Below, one piece after another: positions 1-10,600 of a stretch of DNA of 64,000 nucleotides; the first letter of the stretch is position 1; every line of letters starts with the position of its first letter. The position numbers and the translations under genes were made by a program. This stretch comes from Uloborus plumipes (Eukaryota > Arthropoda > Arachnida > Araneae > Uloboridae): positions 62,001-126,000 of the forward strand of contig JAXGGA010002166.1 in NCBI GenBank assembly GCA_038373865.1. Direction: 5' to 3'. The notes below the pieces were generated by a model that had not been told where the DNA came from, ran no database searches, and worked only from the letters and a program-made list of their open reading frames with translations.

Positions 1-294
1 AGGAACCAACTGATTCAAAAAACGAAGGTGGTGTAGTGAATAAATTATATTTAAGAAAATTAAGAACACCTTGTGAAAAACTATTTCAATGTACAAGAAA
101 AAAAAAGTACAAGTATCATATCATGATCAATTATTTTCTTTTTTTTTTCTCTCTTTATTTTGTGTTTTTCTTACTGCTGCTGATTCTAATAAGAAAAATA
201 TTTTAAAACCGTATTTTTTCGAAAAAAAAAACGAATTGTTCACTCAGGTCCCCTAACGATCTACCATATAAATAGAATTAAAGAAAATCACAGG

Positions 295-904
295 GGTACG
301 CACTTACAACAACGCATTGGACGCACATGTCTCATCTTACATTTAAGAAGGGGTAAGTGCGAACCCTGGCTTAAACACAGACTGATTAATGTATTAAACT
401 AAAATAAACTATGTAGACTATAAGTGATTATTACTAAATAAAAACAACTTACATTTGCTCACTTGGTCTTATTAAAAGGACAGAGAAAGAATCACATACA
501 CAACACTCTCAATCTTCAAATCACAGTTGTTAGCAAGACACGTGGGATATCACTGATTGCGTTTCATCTATGCAAGCAAGTGCTGATCTCTAGTATTAGG
601 AATTATCCCAAGGCAACTACCTAACATATTTAATGTGTGCCAGAAGTTTTTTCCTGTTCATATTCACATAATTTAAGGTGGACGCACTTACCCCGCTAGG
701 TAGGGAAAGTGCGTACCTTAGAATAGGTGTCATAAACCAGGTCACAAAACCTATGCTTATGGTTTATTTGACATATTATATGCTTGAAAATCTTAGTAAA
801 GGATCTGGAAAGAAAACTAAAAAAAAATTGTGAGTGTACAAGATTTTTCAACAGAGCAGCATCCTTGAGAACATGAACTTTGAAAAAAAGGGTACGCACT
901 TACC
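295..904. repeat. Cluster of GGTACGCACTTACC motifs
   Basis: The core CGCACTTAC occurs five times in about 600 bp. It is direct at 295-307, 681-692 and 891-904, and inverted at 352-361 and 704-717. The pair at 681-717 faces itself across about 11 bp and could fold as a hairpin. Repeated short motifs in both orientations resemble the subterminal repeats of a DNA transposon. I could not define terminal repeats or a target duplication, so the element limits are unknown. The ORF of about 67 codons on the minus strand here has no recognisable content. Confidence 0.45.
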
Positions 905-1357
905 AGAACTCACCCTACTAAAAAAAGTTATGGTATAAATGAAAAAATATATAAATATTACATATTGTAATAATCAATTACGCTAATATAAAGTACGGTT
1001 ATCAATAAGTTTTCTTTCATGTTTTGGTTTTGATATTACATTATAGTTGATATTTATGTATATGATACTGTAATTATTTTTATATGAACATAATAGCCAA
1101 TATCCAGTATAGTAGCCAACATCATCATTAGGTTATATAATTTTTAAAACATTAAACTGTTACATTTCAGCAAAAATGGCTGCATAACATTTCGTTGTAT
1201 GTAAATTTTAATGTATATTAATGTAGAGAAATATTGAAAGAAACATTAATTTTTAGTCTATATTCTAATTATACTTATTTAAGGAAATAAATAACATTCA
1301 TTTGAGGATATAGCTACTATTTAAAGAATTAAGCTTGCGCGAATTGAAAATATCCCA

Positions 1358-1457
1358 TATATATCAAAATATCGGATATATATCAAAATATCGGATATAT
1401 ATCAAAATATCGGATATTTTCGATATTTTCGAAAATATCACGATATTTACGAACCCT
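1358..1457. repeat. 19-bp tandem repeat and a hAT-like right end
   Basis: Three tandem copies of a 19-bp unit containing CAAAATATCGGATATA lie at about 1358-1418. They are followed by palindromic GATATTTTCGA sequence and the end ACGAACCCTG at 1448-1457. The terminal CGAACCCTG is the reverse complement of CAGGGTTCG, the end of the hAT element at 5051-7637, and that element has similar ATATTTTGATA-rich termini. This is probably a truncated copy of the same family. No left end or target duplication was found. Confidence 0.45.
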
Positions 1458-1459
1458 GG

Positions 1460-4400
1460 TAAAGGACCACATTGATCAGCTTCGCGGGCCGAAAGTAGAG
1501 CATTACTGCATGACATCGATGCATTTGTATACTTTTATACAAAAGTATGGTCAGCCTTGAGCGACTAACTATGAAAACAACTGTGGGAAGAAATCGGGTC
1601 AGCTCTTCAGCCCCGGCACCCCTCCGCCTCCCCCACCATGTTATAACAAACCTTATTATCATACAATCCTCATCTTTGCGTCCACTCGCATACATTATAA
1701 GGCGTACGCATATTTAATCCGATTAAGCAGCAAACTGCGCGCGAATCTGTCTTCCATGAACAACATCCCCCCAGCCATCGACCCCCTCTCCTTCGACGGG
1801 TTACACGGAGTTACTAGATTAAAGCTCAATATATGTCAAGAGAGATTTGGGAGCCAGCCATCTGAAAATTTGCTTCCACCTTTGCCCGAAACTTGTTGAT
1901 AAACTGCCAGGCTACGAGTGGGAGGATCGTTTAGGAATGGAGGATGAAGATATTATCCCGTGCTGGTAGTTATGGAACGGATAAGAGGGCGGATCAGAAT
2001 CTTATGATCGTTTAATGTCAAGATCAGTTAGAGAGCTTGCAATTCAAAATTTCGGTAATGATCAGAAATTTCGAATTTTCAGGAGCCTCTGCACTGCGGC
2101 AGCTTAATGTTGGATGGCTGGGGAAGATAATACATGTCAGAAGTTACTCTGCTGCTCCATTCGTCCCATATATTGAATGAGTTCGCACATTAGTCATGAA
2201 AGGTTCATTTGCAGAATGGGGCGTTAAACGGACCTGATTTTAAAATCCAAAGCTTCGCAAGATTCTACAGATAAAAAAACGAAACATGAGTAAAAGAATT
2301 TCGTCCTCTCAACAAGACTGTACTTAGACTCATTCACAACTGTAAAAAATGCACTACTAATTAGTTAAACCGAAATATTCCATTTAGATTTACGCACAAT
2401 AAACAGAAAACTATGGAAAAAATACCTGGAGCAATCCATGATAAATACACTGAATCATCAAAAGAAATAGGACGCTTTCGAAAAATCGCATTGTTATGGA
2501 TTTCTCGAGAATTAAGAGATCAATTGTTCTGTAACTTTTGTCTCATAAAATGTAGGCATCAGCTGACATTTTCCGATAAAATTTAAATAACTCGTGCCTT
2601 TATTGAACCAGGGAGGGGGGAGTATCATCCTTCATGGTAAGCAGCTGGGAAATAACCTGTACCTTTCATAAATTTATTTACCGATTATGTACAATTACTT
2701 ACATATTTTCCTGAAAGAAGCGCAAATATTCAAAGATAAAAACATTTTTTAACTGGCAATTTTGCCGTTTTTGGCTCATAACACAAAGTTTTTCGTCAAA
2801 CCTTAATAGACTTTCAAATAAATAAATAAAAATGACAGCATACAGCAGAAATATATACTATTAATTAATTTTTTACTGAGCGTGCGCAAATGGTGCACTT
2901 CATAGAAATTCAAGAAAATTCTAGCGAGGAATCATCACTCTAAAATACTTATTAATACGTTTCTGCAGAACATGTTACAACTAAACAAAAAAGTATCTAC
3001 AGTAATGGATTTTTACATTTTTTAAAAACTCAGATCATATTTTATAGAAGTAGCCGTTTAACCAAATCATAATTTTGCCCTTACTTACTTCTAATAGTCA
3101 CTCCCCCCCCTCCAATTAAGAAAGACCCACAGAATTTTGTTTTACGTTTTCGTCTTAAAAAATGTTCATTTTAAACTACATGTTGGGTGAAAAGGAAGTA
3201 CATTTAACAAAATTACAGGATACACTCTCTCCAAGTTCCATGAAACAGGAATACATACCGCATACTGTTGAACAAACACAAGATTAAAAAAAAAAAGAAG
3301 CATTTTGTATTGTTATGTGTAATTGCGACAAGTCTAGTGTCGAACAAACACGCAGGAGTTTTTTTCGACCATGTTACAGAGAATTTTAGCATTTCTAACA
3401 CTAAAGCAAATAAAAACTTTTTTTTTAAGCATACTCGAATTTCACTTTCATTCAATAATAATACTAAAATTTACAAAAAGGAAAAAAAAGCCATCATTTA
3501 GCAAAAGTTAAGGGCTGTAAATATTGATAATTAGATTTAAGAAAAAAAAATTAAAAAACTTACAGGAAACAACGCAGAATTTTTCTACTACTAAGCAAAA
3601 AAAAAAAAAAAATCTTAAAGCGTCGGACAAACAATTAAATAAAATGGTAAAAGTAGCAAAAAACATTTAATATGACCTATAAATTTTAATTAAACATGAA
3701 ATGCGTTTGGCTATAAAGTAACTAAATTCACTTCCATCTAATGTAATTAAAAAATAATTTAGTTAGAGCAACACAGCATTGTCTTTTAAGCCAAATAAAT
3801 CCACAATTGCAAAGCAAAGTCGGTATTTCAATCACTTTAAAATGAATTTTAGCTTTTAATTAAAATTTGACTTTGTTTTTCGCACCCTATTTTGCTTTTT
3901 TTTTTTTTTTTTTGCCTCGAAAATTAATTTTCAGAATTTTAATGAATACATCCTTTTTCCTCCAATTTATTTTTTTTCTATCATACGACGTTAAAGAATC
4001 ACGAACAGAAAATCATTAAAAAACATTATTCACTGATTGAGGTAGCTGTAACTTAACTGTATTTTTGCTTTTGAAAGTATTTTTTTTTTTTTCCCTTCTC
4101 TTTTTCTCTCCCGATCAAAAAAATATTTACTTTTCGACCACAGATTCAATTTTTAAATGCTTCGTTATTTTAAAGCCAGACCAGAGATATTAAAAAGTTA
4201 ATCGGCTGAAAATATACATTTGATATCAAAAGTTAAAATTAAAGTTTTGGTTGAGGTTTCACAGGGCTGGAGGAGGGGGGAATCAGCGAGTTTGCAAAGC
4301 ACTACGGTAATTGCTCAATGTTTCTCAAATTCATTACTACTAAATTGAACATTATATTCACTTTAGAAAAGCTACTAAAATTAATTTATTGAACATCACA

Positions 4401-4858
4401 TTTGAATTATAGCGTTCTTCCAACCTTCTTGTTATTTCAGGAAAATATAAAATTAATTTCATCATCGAAAATTTGTTTTAAAATATAATTGTTTTAAAGC
4501 ATAAAAAAGTGCAAACAAAAGGTTAAAAAACAAACTATTTCTATTAAATTTCTGAATTCATAATTAAGGCAATTTAAGGCTCCCGGTTGCATAATGTTGA
4601 CAGATTGAAACAAAAAGAAAAATTTTAAAACTTCAAACTTTCTATCAAATTTATTAAAGATTTTCATGCAAAAATAATGTTATCTTTAATCACCTTTAAT
4701 AATATAGAACCTTATATGAATGAAAATATATTAAAAAACGAATACAAAATACGAAATCCTTCATAAAAGACTCATTTACTGTACCTGAAATGCTACATAA
4801 TGCGATGGCGAGAATCAACGTGCGGTTTCAGAAATATACACATTGCAAATGAAGAAAT
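1460..4858. other. No recognisable gene
   Basis: AT-rich sequence with A, T and C homopolymers, for example near 3105, 3600 and 3900. The open frames of 77-82 codons at 1447-1695 and 3213-3501 overlap on both strands or run through poly-A/T. They show no domain. A modestly GC-rich patch occupies about 1470-1830. I see no tRNA, no inverted-repeat pair and no defined mobile element. Confidence 0.5.
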
Positions 4859-4860
4859 TA

Positions 4861-4968
4861 CCCAAGTAGCACACTTCGTTTTTTAAAAATTGCAAAATGG
4901 TTATTAACGTTGTGACAACCGCTTAAAAACGTTTATAAAACGTTTAAAGGCTATTTGTGCTACCTGGG
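4861..4968. mobile_element. 108-bp TA-flanked MITE
   Basis: The ends CCCAAGTAGCACA and TGTGCTACCTGGG are near-perfect inverted repeats flanked by TA on both sides (4859-4860 and 4969-4970). The interior is built from AACGTTT and its near-complements. The size and TA target fit a Tc1/mariner-type miniature element without coding capacity. The superfamily is inferred from the TA target only. Confidence 0.75.
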
Positions 4969-5541
4969 TATGTTCAATACGAAACTTCTAAAGAAATAAA
5001 AGAAGTGCTTGCCTTTGAAAAAAAAAATATATACACATCAGTGTAGTGACCAGGGTTCGAAAATATGATAGTTTCGAAAATATCCGACGTTTTGATACGT
5101 ATCAGATATTTTGATACATATCGATGTTTTCAATCAACGCTAACTCAAATATTTAAATAGAAACTGCATCCTCAAGTCATTGTTGTTTATTTTCTTACAT
5201 CGTTATTTTTATATAGACCTCAAATTAATGTTAAATATTTAACTAAGCAGTTTTAATCTGTATTTAAATTGTTACATTGCTAATAATTTTACGAGTATAA
5301 AATAAAAGGGGAATATTATACTACTACATTATATTTAGTGATAAATTAATGTATCATAAATATTGCACAATTTGGTGATTATTCAAATAATAAATGAACA
5401 CTATTAATATGTAATACACCTATTAATATGTAATACACCACCAGCTCGTCGTCCTTACTGCTCTGTACTATTGATATGATTATTATAATTTTTATAGTGA
5501 AAATATCGTGGTTCGAAAAGTAAATATCTAAAATATCAAAA

Positions 5542-7560
5542 GGGTCATTCCATAGAAATGTCAACCCCAGCCTAAAAAATAAAAGTACCTTAAAGACTTA
5601 ACTGTGACCTATCATTTTATTCAACATACTTTCTAGTATATGAGTCTAGCAAAAATTTTGAAAAATCCTTTTTGGTGTTTATGTTGGAGCTCTGTAAGTA
5701 CATGGCTGCAGAAAAGTCTTAGAAAACGCTAAAAACATTGGTCATTGTTTTCGTGCATAATGTTAGAATTTCTGTGAATTTTTAGAAGAACTGCATTTCT
5801 TATGAAAGTTTAGAGTTATATCTGATTGAATTAACAGCTTTTTTCATTCAGTTTATAAGATAAGCATTTTAATTATCTTCATTATTTCACTTTCTTATTT
5901 TATGTTACGTTAGTCACAAAAATGCAATGTTTTCTATTTTAAAACTGAACTAAAAATAATTAAATACCATAGCTGTTTATTTTCTTATGTCTGTATCATA
6001 TCTACTTGAAAATCCTAAAATATTTATTTTAGATATATTTAATAGAAAAATATTAGTGTGACTAACGTAACATTTCAGGTGTGTGACTAACGTAACAGCT
6101 TGAATGTGACTATCGTAACAGTTTGAATGCGACTAGGGTAACAATTAAAGAAAAGATTAATGCAGCTTAAAGCTTAACTGTTTTAGTGTTTATTTAAATT
6201 TCCAGTTAAGAGTAAATAAATATATCAAATTAATTTGAAATATTTGAGGCAAAATAGCTCCTTTGACTGCTTCAGAACGGAAAAGAAGAAGTCGGGCGAA
6301 TCAGAGTCTCTATAAAATTCAGATGAAAGAGAAATGTCAAAAACATTGAAACGTTCCTCACGAAAAAACACAATTTTGGGTATGAAATTAAAAGAGGAAG
6401 AAAGAGAAGCCTCAAAATAATTAATAAGTAAGATGGTTGCAAAGAAACAAACTACAATTTCCTCCATATCTGCTGAATATCTTTTTCTCACAAGGCAAGC
6501 ACTGGAAAAGGCAAAGAGGAAATTTTTATAGAAAAAAGCTTTAGTCAACAGTCCCCGAAAGAAAGTTATATCTATCCAAAAGCTGGCATCAGGTATAGCA
6601 GCTAATATAGGAAATTCTAAATCCCACAGACACTCGTTAAGTTTGTCAGATAATACAAAGCAATAAGTCCTCTAATTTTATAATTAAGTGATAATTTCGC
6701 GATTTTTTTCCCACAAGAAAGATGTTCAATCTGTAAAGAACTTTGTTACCAACAAGAGAAAGAAGCTACAAAAGGGTTTGCCTATGTATAACTTAGAAGA
6801 AATCTATCAACTTTATAAAAAAAATTAATAAGAATGAAAAAACTGGTTTTGAAAAAAATTGCGAGTTAATTCCAGGAAGTTCAAACATTGGGCTCAAAAG
6901 ATCAAAAATGAGAGAAACAGGTCAAACATTTGAATGGCCCAAACCTGATAATATTCAGTTTGCAAAAGCTAAATTTTCTTTAACAGGCTCAATTAAGTTA
7001 AAAGGGAACCTTCCATTTACAATTTCTTACCTCAGAAGAAATAAATAAAAATATGCAACATAATAAGTTTTAAAAAAGGAAACAGTAATGTAATTATCAA
7101 TAATGTTAGCCATAATAAATTGTATTTAATTTATCTACTGTTTGTTATTCGATGGTTACGTTAGTCACACTCCATTTTCAGCAAAAGTGACACTTAAGAC
7201 TAAAAAAATTCAAAATTTAATAAATGTGATATATATTTTTAAAAGCTAACATTCCATATTTTTCAAATATATCAGCCAATTTTTAACACTTGCTTAACTT
7301 TCAGAAATTTTTGCCTCATAACGTGAACATTATTTTTCAAGGTTGCAAAAATGTTACGTTAGTCACACTGCTATTTTGGTTGAAAAAATATCTGTTGTCA
7401 GTAATTTTATTTTAAATTCTTAGCAGAAATAATATATGTACACCATCTACATTGCAAATCCATCAACACAGCGAAAAATTATTTTTTATCCTTTAAGTTG
7501 CAGGTAAAATGAGTTATAAAATCAGCTCTGAATGTTACGTTAGTCACGATGGAATGACCC
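5542..7560 (+). mobile_element. 2-kb nested DNA transposon with eight 16-bp motifs
   Basis: Inverted ends GGGTCATTCCAT and ATGGAATGACCC bound a 2019-bp insertion within the hAT element at 5051-7637. AAAA lies on both sides, so a 4-bp duplication is possible but uninformative. The motif TGTTACGTTAGTCACA recurs at 5903-5918, inverted at 6057-6072, 6082-6097, 6105-6120 and 6128-6143, then direct at 7154-7169, 7352-7367 and 7533-7548. Clusters of motifs just inside both ends resemble transposase binding sites. The middle carries decayed coding sequence on the plus strand. The superfamily is not assigned. Confidence 0.75.
6270..6826 (+). pseudogene. Decayed coding region of the nested element
   Basis: Three protein-like pieces on the plus strand are separated by stops and frame changes. 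At 6270-6350 a basic stretch contains ERKRRSR. At 6550-6666 a 38-residue piece starts SPRKKVISIQKLASG. At 6718-6826 a piece contains NKRKKLQKG followed by YNLEEIYQLYKK. Their order between motif-bearing ends suggests the remains of the protein of the 5542-7560 element, perhaps a basic DNA-binding region followed by a conserved middle. No catalytic residues can be assigned, and there is no intact start or full frame. The 107-codon frame on the opposite strand at 6225-6548 looks like a shadow. The call depends on amino-acid texture and context. Confidence 0.4.
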
Positions 7561-7645
7561 AAAACATATTTTCAAAATAAATATCGGTAATATGTCGTGA
7601 TATCATGATATATAACGCTTGATATCAGCGAACCCTGGTAGTGAC

Positions 7646-10600
7646 AATAAATATGAAACTTTGCAATGTTTTCTTCTTTCTTTCTTTTTTTTTTTATTTT
7701 ATTTATTTATTTTTTTTTTAAAGTATTTCAAGATGAGATTGGCTTTTTCGGTCCTGATAATCACGCAGCGCCAGTCGCACCATGCTATTCTCTCGAGCGC
7801 AACTTAATTTACGCATCTTTGCCCTTTCTTTTCGCTTCACTAAATCCATGCGAAAAATAACACCTCGCAGAACACAGCAAACATATATTACATGCAATGG
7901 TAGACTGAATACGGTAATTATGAGTTACTTCCCATACCACCTTTGTGTTATTTAAAATTACAGCGACTATATATGAGAAAAGTGGCGATGCATCCAAGGC
8001 AAAAAAAAAAAGATAACTGATACCGCGCGAAATGTGTTAAAAGTGGCACGCAAAAGTTTATTGAAAATTAAAAAAAATAATAAAGTAGTTTTCAGAAACT
8101 TTATCAAATCATAAAAACTGTATCATCATATTTGAGGAAAACCTGTAAAATCTTACTATTAATTCATTTAAATTTAATCATAAATATAATACGTCAAAAT
8201 ATGGTCAATAGCTTTATCTAGAAATTTAGTCAATGCGTCCCATAGATGACTTGGGCAATAGCACAAGTCATAAAAATGCAAGTGGTGTTTTCGATTTGAA
8301 ACGTCTATTCTGATGTGTATTTATCAATTTTGAGTTGATTGGAGCAAAAAAAAAAGTTTTGAGGAAGCAAGTTTAGTTACCGGAACAATACAATTGACAT
8401 AGATTTTCGGGTATTTTTTAAAAAATCCACCACTTGGCTCCTTTTTTTAGATTCTTCTGCTAATTTAAATGCACATTTTTAGCTCTAATGAGCGTACTTT
8501 CATTTGACAATGTACAGATTTAAACAAAAATGTTGATTACAAATGTGTTTCTCTAGTCACATGTTTAAAAGTGGTTTTATTGAAATATGTGAAATTTTTT
8601 AAATATTTTGGTTTAAAAAACAAAACGCCAAGCTACTGGAGTCACAGAAAAAGTGGGACATGTTTTGTTCCATCAGCCTTGAAAGGACAGGGGAGGAAAG
8701 GACAAAGTTAATTTTGGTGGTCCGAAGCGTCTATCGGTCCCGGATCAGTGGGTCACTCATGATTTCGAACTAACTTCAGTGTTAAAAGAACACTGAAAGA
8801 TTTTTCTGTTTCGCAGTGCCGTAGTTCTGAGTAGTTAAAACATTGCTCCCGAAATATTTGTTTTTTTATTACAAAAATAATGTAAATTAATTTAAACCCA
8901 CCTATAACGTAATGAGCCCCGAAACTCCGAGATAAGTGAGTTTAAAGAAATATCCCCCCCCCCCCCAACTGCAGCGCTACTGTTACGCTTATTTGACACA
9001 AAAACCTCACAATGTAGGAGGGAAAAAAATGCTTGATTCATTTTCGCTTTGAAACCTTCCAATTAATAAACATTATTTGCAACATAAAATCGAGAAAGGG
9101 GATTTCAATCTTTCTAAGCTTCAAATTAACGACACCTAAAATCAAAGAAAAATGAAATGCTTAACTTTCACCATACATACGAGTCCACGAGCTTTAAAGC
9201 TTAAAAAAAAAAAAAAAAACTCTTTTTGCAACTTCGACAGCAGAGAGCAGCCTCTCTTTTCATAAACTCCATTACCGAAGGCTTCCGCCGGAAGAAAAAG
9301 AATGCCCAATTCCAATTATCCTATCCAGAAACATATGAACAAAATGCAAAAGAGAAAAAATAATGTTCCAAAACACAGTCAGAAAATTCTCAACGTCATT
9401 TCTCCAAGAATTTACAGGAGGCGGCCAAGAAATTCGAGCTGACGACGAAAAAGAATTTATTAAAAGTCGTAAAAATGCAAATAGCGACATTAAAATTCAT
9501 GCGAGCGGGCACAAAACTGAGACTAGTTGAATGGGAAGGAGTCTGCTGCTTTTCTAAGATTTTTTTTTCTCCCGCTAATTCTTCCCTCGCTTCTCTTTTA
9601 GGTACTGCAGCAGTTATGAACTAAAACCTGTCATAAAAAAGGAAGAAAATATCTTTGAAAGAAATGACTGCCAAAAAGTCGAAACCATCCAACTGCGTAT
9701 TTTCTCACTAATACCACACTTACTGAATGGAACAGTCGCCTTGAAAGCGGGAATGCTGAAATCTTCGTGTTGTGGTTCAGCAAGAGATTCGTATATATGA
9801 TGGAGTCGATGTTCGTTTTTACGTACTTATGTAACAGCTATGATTTTGGTTGGTTAAAAGACGAGTTTTCCAAAATATTTTTGAGTAACTTAAAGAGTCT
9901 ATCGCACTCAGAATAATCATTTAAGAATCTTAAGGCATTACTTTCAGTATTCACAACGTACATTTCACTAGGGTTGCAGAACATGTTTACACTTTTGGAG
10001 ACTATTTCACAAAAAGGTTCTTTCTTTCCCCCTCGAATTCTTGTTCAGCGCTTTTTTGCTGAACTTTGATGTCTTGAAGGCATATCTCACTGAGTTCGTA
10101 AGAAAATAAGAACTATTGCTCGTAATATTTTCTTAAAACTCGGTCACATTTTTTTTAAAAATCAGTTAAGCCTTTTCGTTTTGGATTCTTTTCTTATGCA
10201 ACAAACATCAAATGTAAAGGTCGTCACTTGCTTTTAGTGTAAAAATGGCAATCAATGCAAAAATTAAGTTCAGACGTGCTATCCGATAGGAAGCTCCGGT
10301 GCGTTCCATTTTATGTTTGTCAAAAGGAAATCCAAATTCCACCGAATGATAGAATACGCGTGTACACACATAAACAAGTATAATTAAAAGGGACTTTTGC
10401 ACACTTTAAAATTGCAGTTACTCGTATGTCCCGAATTTGCCGAAAGTCAGAAAAAATGCGTCGAATATGGGCATTTTTGGATGGTCACAGCGACCTCCCG
10501 TGAGCTTCCATCGGGGCGCTCCTGGCGGGAAGTTTCTGGGGTGCCATGTATGTGAGCTCAACTCCCCGACTTTTTCAATTTTATGAGAATTTTAAGGTTT

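Larger units (their letters stand above)
5051..7637. mobile_element. hAT-type element with 8-bp TSD, host of a nested element
   Basis: The element starts CAGGGTTCG and ends CGAACCCTG. It is flanked by a perfect 8-bp duplication GTAGTGAC (5043-5050 and 7638-7645), the signature of hAT transposition. Its own sequence is about 5051-5541 plus 7561-7637, AT-rich with GATATTTTGATA-like repeats near both ends and a 19-bp tandem pair at 5401-5438. Removing the inner element at 5542-7560 leaves a non-autonomous element of about 0.57 kb. No hAT transposase remains. Confidence 0.85.

Noticed and set aside
1358..1420. Short tandem repeats as a CRISPR-like array
   Set aside because: Units are contiguous without spacers and the window is eukaryotic in character. 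The same applies to 59180-59735, which is a minisatellite.
796..1465. GTAAAGGA at about 796 and at 1458 as a target duplication for a hAT element ending at 1457
   Set aside because: The left copy is not followed by a CAGGGTTCG-type end, so the match is probably chance.
6225..6548. 107-codon minus-strand frame inside the nested element
   Set aside because: The protein-like texture at this place is on the plus strand. The minus frame is phenylalanine-rich shadow sequence.
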